Shown here in pieces: positions 40,001 to 49,000 of a stretch of DNA of 64,000 nucleotides. Every line of letters begins with the position of its first letter. Within the stretch, counting starts at the first letter, position 1. The translations under genes and the position numbers were made by a program. The stretch is taken from the NCBI RefSeq assembly GCF_015706575.1, contig NW_024037072.1, forward strand, positions 17,609,162 to 17,673,161. The letters are read 5' to 3'. The DNA is from Patiria miniata (taxonomy: Eukaryota > Echinodermata > Asteroidea > Valvatida > Asterinidae). The notes under the pieces are model-generated. The model saw only the letters and a program-made list of their open reading frames with translations, was not told the origin of the DNA and did no database searches.

Positions 40001-43000
40001 TATCCTTTCTTTTAAAATATATATCATTTATTAAACATTACTAAACACCTGCCAGCATATTCTTCAACATTATCATCCACCATTTTCATATTGCCATATT
40101 TCTGTTCAGGTGGCAGCCGGTGTTGGTTTCTCAGGTCCCTTTGCCTTTGCCAAGTTTTATCTTCCCAGCCAGCTGGCCCGGACCCAGTCCATCAGCTTCT
40201 CCTTCAAGACGTCTGAGCCTCACGGTATCCTGGCTTACAGCTACGGCACACTCAGCTTTGTAAGTCACTTCAACACTTGAAGCTTTCAGCACACATTTTA
40301 TGGCTCAGCGTAATGCAAGTTTGTTCTTGATGTGAATGCGAATGTACACGTGAAGTTGTAGCCTTGGTCAAGGCATTCGTCAATATTCGTCCGTACGCGG
40401 TAAACGATCGGTGACATATCCTCGCTATGCAGTGCATTAAAAATACAGCGCGAACAGCGACCCCATGCGGCTTTTTTATGCAAATCATTTGCAACGCCTT
40501 GGTCCAATCGTCCATGTGAGGTTTGGGGGGTGGTGCTCATTATGCTAATAGCCTAAGCTGACCTTAAAAGTCGTTTTCTTATTGGTTGATCGTTGCGAGG
40601 AAACTTGCATAGGGGTGAAAGTTCATATAGTGATAACGTGTGACATGTACAAAAAATGTGGTTTCTGACACGTCCGCAAAAGGCGAATAGCTGCAAATAA
40701 TTTGATGACGTCGGGATTTACCAAGGTGTGATTGGACACTCCACATATTAGCCCCGCCTACACTTATCTGTATTCGCATATGAGGTCGTGCTCTAGAAAT
40801 CTAGCGCAAAATATAGAAAAACATTAGCTTTCACAGACGAATGGACCAAGGCGTTCGTCTGGATCCAAATGATTTGCATAAAATGGTGGTCACATGAGGT
40901 CGCTGTTATTTTTAATGAACTGCATGCATAGCGAGGATATGATTTGCCGCCGATCGTTTACCGCGTACAGACGAATAATGATGAACGCCTTGACCAAGGC
41001 TAGTGAAGTTGTGAAGTTCCATATTAATGCTTTGAATTTGCAGACGGTTAACAGATTTCCACTTTGTCAAATTTCTCCTTTTTTTGCATTTAGGTAACAA
41101 ACGCCTTTTACATTTGGGAATGAACCTTTACAAAAATTCAGAAACATCTGTATATTTCCATCCAATAAATAAGAAACGTCTGTGTTAACAGTTAGCATAT
41201 TTCATGAGTTGGTTAAGAATCTCAGTTTTTGCACAAGTGTTAGAAAATATTTTTTTCGTCTGGTGCTGTAAGCATAAGATGATGATCATCGGTGCAGAAT
41301 TGGATGGTTACAAGAGCCATAACATTGGGCCACGGTCTTGTTTATGTTGTTTTCCTGTTGGCATGTTTATCGTTGACGGGAATCATAACAAAGAAGGCCT
41401 GATAGAACATATTGTATCCTGTGAGTCATATGGGACCATATGGTAAGTATTATTAGGTCCACTCAGCTGTTTGTTTTGGCCTCAGTGACACAACCATGAC
41501 TTTTTTGTATAGTATAATAATATGAACCCACTGTTTATCTAGAGTCGGAAAATTTCAGTTGAAGTTGTTGAATGATTTTTCCTCTGCAGAACAAGCTGTT
41601 TTACATTGCTCTGTACCATGGCAATGTCTTTGTCCAGTATAACGCTGGTGAGGGATTGTCCGAGCCACTGCAGACAGTGGGACTACGTCTGAACACAGGG
41701 CAGTGGCAAGAAGTGACTGTACAGTTCATGGGGCTCTCGTAAGTAGATAGGTGTCAATTGTTAGACTGATACCTCCTTAGTACCACATTAAACTAAACTC
41801 TCTTTGAAAAGGTTTGGCTTAACTCATCTTCTCTGGGGGACCTTTTTCCAGTGGTAAGGTTGGATTCAAACTCTTACTTCTTCGGATTTGATGGAGTTCA
41901 GTTGTATTTGATTTACTTCTGTTTTGAATTTCTATTGTTGCTTTACGTGTAATGTTATTATTATTAAATTCAGAATTCGTCGAGGGTTTAACGATTATTT
42001 GTTTGATTTGAAGACCTTGCCTTGATTTTGATTTGAATGTGGATCCAAAGTAATTTATTTTGTTGATTCCAACTCCAATTATCTGATTTTTCAAATGGAA
42101 TACTTATCTTTTTATTTTGACTCTCATTTTCACAGTGCTTCTCTGAAGGTGAATGACCTGCCCACCATATACAGCATGCGTCACTTGCAGACTGATGGCA
42201 TAGACATCGTGGGACTCAATAGCTACCTTTTTGTGGGCGGAGTTCCTAGCACCACGCCCATTCTGATTGGTGGAGAGTTCCCAGTACGCAGATCCCTGAG
42301 CGGTGATCTGAACGATTTCAGAATCAACTCGCTGTAAGTCATGCCCTTTTGTAGTATTTTTTCTGGCTTTGTTCACTTTCAATGAAGGGTACTTTCCTGG
42401 TATCCAAAGATTCATAGGTGTTAAAATAATTCCTAATGCTTATAATTAGACAGGCAAACCAGTGAGATAAATGCTTTCACTTCTACAAGTGTGGTTTGTT
42501 TCCCTTTCCTAAAAGTCCAATATATGATAGAGGACCAGAAACTAGCCTATCTCGCTTCATTGTTGGCTAAATACTATCTTCCTAGTATGCATTGATTCCC
42601 AGAACCCTAAGAAGTAATCTATACTTTCCAAGCCTAAATGGTATTCCTTTCACCATATGGAGTCTGGAGCCTTATTTTTGACATGGTATACATCATCATT
42701 TGTGTTGGGGAAATTTCTTTGGTTGAAAAAAAAAAGCCAAGTAAGGCCCCCAAAAAAGTCTCCGGTTTCTGGTATGGAGCTTGCCCAAAAAGTGGTGCGG
42801 CGACGCGGCTTTTTTTTTTTTTACCTGATTTTTTTGCTTCAAATGTCTGCTGATGACTGCAAATGGTGCCCGACTAAACTTCGTGCAAATATATGGGAGT
42901 CCAGAGAGGCCACATATAAAGCTTATTCTCGACCATAACCCAATCTAAAAACACGTTAAAATTGTGCAGCAGCAGGATTCCAGTCAAACCAGTGAGTTTG

Positions 43001-46000
43001 GCGGATTTGAGACATCATCTTTCATTGAAAAAAAAACTTTTTCATTTTGACGACGCGCTTGGCTACGGCGACGCGCGCACATACCAGAAACCGGAGACTT
43101 TTTTTTTTTGGCCTAATGAAAGGGCTAACAAAAAGCCAATTACGTTCTAAGCCCACACTGTACCAGGGACTGTGCTCTAAACCGCCCCCACTGAATCTGA
43201 ATTTAAATGTGATGTACAAATTCACGATCTAAAATTACTTCTCCTGAAAATTCTCCTCCTCTGAATCTCTACCTAATGCTCTTTCTTGTTTCAGCTTGGT
43301 GAACTTCAACGATGCCTCTATAGTCATAGACCACCGCGGGCTGGACCTGTCTGGCATTGCCCCACCGGCATCCGAGCTACCACCGCTCCCCTACCCCACC
43401 ACGCCAGCCCCCACCGGCACCTCGGCACCCATGACATGCCGGGATCCAACCCAGATCATCCCTTACCCTGGGGTGGTCAGGTTCGGTGCTACGGAGAACA
43501 GCTACCAGGCTTACCGGCTTGCACCTGCAGATGCTGCGTTGTTTTTGAATAGGTAACTTTGCCATTGTCTGGCTCAATTGTTTGGTTCTATGTAACCAAA
43601 GTGACTCTGGAGGAAATTTTGCTTTTATAGTCTGGTGTTCGAGTCATTGATTGACCAGACCACAGTTAATGATCTTAGTTCAGATTTGAGCTGACCAACA
43701 AACTCTGGCAAGCTTGATTATCAAGAGGTTTGAAACATCTCTCGGAGTTTTTGGGTTAAAGTCCCACTTAAGAAAGTCAGTACAATTATCTCTCCGAAGC
43801 TCTCTGATTTAGCACAGAGTATACAGTCATTGTAAAAAATAAAGGATAAAGTGTGACCCTAAGCCCTGGGGTGCATTCTGCACATGAATGTATCTGGGAA
43901 TGGTAAATCATTTGCAATTGTTGGCAAATGTGCATTGTTCAATGTTTAACATACTGTACCCCTATTGTAGTGTATAGAGGCAAGGAGGCTTGTTTTTTTT
44001 AATATTTTGTTTTTAAGTATTTAACTCGTTATTCCCTGTACTGCCCCAAACTGCCCTGCTTATTACTCCGTGAAACTACCAGAGCACTCTATGGTTTCTA
44101 CAATGTTATACAATGTTGTACAGGTGCTAATGGGTTGCAACTGTGCCTTTTTTTAAAACTCCCGTCAGCTTTGTGATCAGGCTTGCGTTCCATGCAGTCT
44201 CACCGGATGGCGTGCTGCTCTATGCAGCCAACAGCAACACCAACCCACGCCAGTTCATGGGCCTGGTCATGATGAATGGCAGACTGTCCTTCAATATCCT
44301 GACGGACTCTCGCGCCATGACGGGCTTCAACATAGCCACCAGGGAACGCTATGATAACGCCCTCTGGCAGGAGGTTAGGACTAAAAACTGAAAGTCAAAT
44401 ACAAGCATTTGAAAGTTCATAATCAACACTAAACTACTGTTCCACGGAACTCTCCTTGGTATTGTAAAAGTTAACAGAACAGAGGTACAGTGACAGAGGC
44501 TTTGAATTGTGAATGCCTGTGGCACGGTTACTTGTAGCTTGATTCGAGATTGAAGGACTTGTGATTGACTTGTGAGTTCCTTTAAGGCTTTGACTGAAAC
44601 CAAGCCCATTTTGCATGAGATTTGGGTTCACTATGTGACTTCATGATGCACTGTGTGAATATTAAACAACCTATCATGAGATACACATTCGACTCACGTG
44701 AGCACAATACGTTACATGGGGAAGATGATCCCCTCCCCACCCCCCAATTAGGTCAGGGAACAGGCCTGACAACTCTGATAAAAAAACCCAAAAAACAGGG
44801 GGGTAGATTGGACTTGAGATACCATTGTTAAAATGAATTCTCGGTAACTGTAGAGAACATAAATTGTTGACCCTTGTTTGATTGACAGGTGACCATCCTG
44901 CGCATCAATGATTTTGTGGCCATCCTAGTGGAGAAGACCAGGGATTACAAAAATAACGGGGTGTCGTCAGATGCCGTCACCTCAAGCATTGCCATCAACA
45001 CAGACCTATACGTTGGAGGCATCGGGCCAGCCATTAGTACCGCAGGGTTCCCACTGCAGGTGAGTAGAATTGTTAACGGGTTCCCATCATGCACGATAGA
45101 GGGCGCCATTCAGCCTAGAGAAATTGAAGAGTTTTCCAGTTCACTTCAAGTGAAGAGCATTTCAGTAACTCTCGTTCTGAATATAAAAGGGCTCTGATTA
45201 TGGCTTCAGGCCTCAGCTTCATGAATTAAGTTCCCCCAAGGAACATTTTGGGCCAGTTTCTGATATTAATGTCATGCCTGATGAGGCCAGTGGTTGGTTA
45301 ATATGCTCATTGTGTTTTAATGTGGCATTTAATAGCTGGAGTTGAAGCCTCAGCTGGAGATGTTGCCGGGTTTCATTAACACCTCACCCACAGATTCTGT
45401 ATCTTGATTGGCCGAGAGCGAGCCACGTTGCATTTGCTATTTTGGCTGTCTTGCTGTGCACGGCCAAACGTACTCTATCCATAGCAAATAAAGTACGATA
45501 CCCATAGCAACCAAGCTACTTAACAAAGCAACCAGTGTTGTATGCAATTGCATATTGGTGTGCCTGTTACGTGTATTGATCCCAAATGCTAGCGCTACAG
45601 AGCTGGGTTCAAACATTTCGTAAAAGGGTAGTTTGAAAAAGTGCTAGAAAATTTTTAACTAATTTCATATTCAAATAGACGTATATTTGAATTGTTTTTA
45701 GTTATCGCTTAAAATCAAGCAGTATCTGTGGAAGAGACATAAAACAATTATTGACTGCCTTGTCTCGTGGTGTAGTAAAACTAGCCTCCCTTGGTGATCC
45801 ATAGAGCATTCTATTTTCACGAGGTGAAAGGAATGCTCAATGGATCATCTTGGGAGGTTAGTTTTACTACACCACCCGAAGCAGTCAATATTTGTATAAT
45901 AGAGACTGAGAACAACTAGAAGGGGTGGCCTGGCCACTGGAAAGCGTCAACTAATCTAAACTACTCTCAAAATTCAAAAGAGTGAAACTGGGGACAAGAT

Positions 46001-49000
46001 GATTTTAAAATCACTATTGCTGACATTATTCACTTGCAGATTTCCAGACCATTTGACGGCTGCATCAGGATGCTGGAGGTCCAGTTTGGCACACCGCCCA
46101 ATTTGAACTTTAACCTCAGGTAACCTTCACCTGTACTTTCTACTCTTCTGACAAACTGTAACTAGAACTGAAGAAGAATGGCAAACCCGCAAGTGTAAAA
46201 CACGTCCCGAACTGCACTCCAACCTGCCGTGCACAGAGCTGCTACGCGTCTAGTAAAGACACAATATTTTGAATCAATAGTTTTACACAATGAGTCATAC
46301 ATGTTGTAGTCTTTGAATTATTTATCAAATCTGCTAAAGCTGAAATCAAGTCAATCACAAGTCAGCCAACTCAATCATAATTTAGATCATTAGTAACAGC
46401 GAACAATTGAGGAATTTCTTGTGACATCACAGGTCAGTGGTCTCCCACACACCTGCTATATTGGATGTCTACAGGTGCAGACTAGTTCCAAAAAAAAACT
46501 GCCATAGACCCCAGTGATGAATACGCCCACTTTCGAAATTCAGGAACAATACTCGCATCCCTCCAAGGTGTTTGAGACAAACATCAAATTAGAGGTTATT
46601 TTGTTATCTTTCATTTTGTGTTCAACATTTTTTGGTTAACCAATGACTTTTTTGAGAAAATACCATCCAAAGATGACCAATGCCATTAATCGTAATGCAA
46701 TGTACATGTACTGTACGATCAATCGATCGAGCGCTGCGCTGGACGTCCAAAATGGCAGATCTTTCACCGTTCACGTGATAAAGTCACATGAATGCAAAAT
46801 CTCAATAGTGATGTGAAGGTAGTGATGAAGACATGCCTTTATCTCACTTCACAGCTTGTCTCTTGACTTGATACTGAATTAACTGCGATGACTTAATGTG
46901 ATGCCTTGACTACAAATCTGTTCATTATCCTGATCCGTTATTTCCTGTTGACAGCAATCCAACTAGCGCTACCGATGTGCGACCCTGTAGCATGAATGAG
47001 GTGGACCTGGGAGGCTTCTTTGATGGCACTGGCTGGCTCCTCCTTCGTAAGTAGTTTAGGGCTATAGATGTAACTATATCCCCTTTATGAACACGCTGAC
47101 AAGGGCACTATTTTTTAGCTCCAGATATAATGTTTAGTATGGAAGTCCTTCCTGAAACTAACTCCACCAACGGCATCAAATAAAAGGAGCATAGAAATGG
47201 CTCAAGTGAATACCAGAAGCAAATGACTTGGCTTTTGATAAAATTTAAAAAAAACATGAAATAAAGCAATTGTTTGTTAAAAATTCATTCACAGGCTACT
47301 CGGAAACAGATTTAAACCTAGGACCTCTCGCTGTTGAAGTCCTTTTTAACTAAATTTGTCGGTTTAGGCAAACTTTCAGCATGACTGTTATTTTTTTCAT
47401 AGAAAACGACTTCCGAATCGGTGACAGCCTAGAGATCCAATTCACCATACGTACTGCAATGCAAAATGCGCTGTTGCTGGCCATATCGGGGGATGCCCAG
47501 AACTTCATTGCAATGGACATTTACAATGGCTTGGTAAGTCAAGGTTTAATTAAAGGCCCTGTCACACTGTCACGTTCAGGAATGGAGTTCGTACCGCGAC
47601 CAAGACAATTGACTAAAACACAGAGGGAACGCAGATGACGGCGTGGGAACTCATTGATACTAGTTGAGGACTTCAGAGGGACTCCAAGGACTTCACTGAA
47701 CGCCAAACTGCCACCTTCGTTTTGGACATGCACAAAACAATTGCCGCGCCTTGGCGTTTTGACCAGAATGCGGTAAGGACTCTGCACGAAGTCCTCGCGA
47801 ACGGCCGTGGTGTACTGGCAACACACAGGCAGACGTGAGAACTCCAAGGACGTGTATGCATCAGGCCTGCACGTCTCCTCTGTGTCTCCTGCGTCTATGC
47901 TGTTCAAAATATGAAGACTAAATGACAATCACCAGTTTTGCCCCGAGTATTTATACACGCCGCGTTTCTGGCTGCTGACGTCACACGTACGTTTTAAGGT
48001 CGCATCAAGCGCGCGATGAGGACTCCAAAAACATTGTACGAACTTGTTGGACTCCATGAGGACGCAGCGAGGCGACAGAGGGCACCGCGCAGACTTCTTT
48101 TTGGTCCTCAATGGAACTTATAGAGAACACCGCAATGATGCTATATAACGCCACATGGACGTCTTGGACTTCCCGTGGACTTCACAGAGACACATCTTAT
48201 CTCTGATGGATGGCTTCCAAGCCACTGGTGCCGTGAATCCTGCGTCATCATGGCGTTTCATTACATTTTTCAGAATTTCAACAATGCAATATAAACTCCA
48301 TGCATGGACGTGACAGCGTGACAGGGCCTTTAAGGACTAATTCACTTCGTGCTTCTGACCTGAAGAAATTCCATCATTATTTGAGTATGCTTGAATATTG
48401 CTTCAAATTTCAACTATAATCAGAAAAACAAAATTATATTTAAAAATTTATAAAAGCAAAATGAAATGATTAAATCCGTTGCTGACCAAGTCTGTTTTGG
48501 ATAATCATTTGGTGAAATCACAAGCAGTTTTATAAAAGGCATCTTAACCCATTAGCCCTTAAAGCGCCCACAACGGCCCTGCCATTTACTCCTCAAACCG
48601 CCCCAGCACTCTATGGCTTTATTGATTAATGGAGGAGTTAATACAATGTGATACAATTTCATACAAGTGCTAAAGGGTTCAAGTTAATTCAAAAGCCTCG
48701 CAAGTGTTGACCAAGTCATGGTTGTATGGAATTATCACCAGCTCTATTTTCGGATAGTTTTTAGGGTTTTATACAGTCTACCTGCATGGCAGAGAGTGCA
48801 ATTAGACAGCAAAACTGCTGTGAAAATGAACCAGCACAATCAATTTTGGGTATCAAATTTCTTCCACTACCAGACTAGCGCACAGTGTAAAGTTTCGTTA
48901 CATTTTAGTTACAGACAAAATGTGAGGTGTTCTTGCAAAATGAGACAGAACTGGACAGACTAGAGGTTAAAATGAGGGTTTGCAGGTGAAAGGAAAGAGA

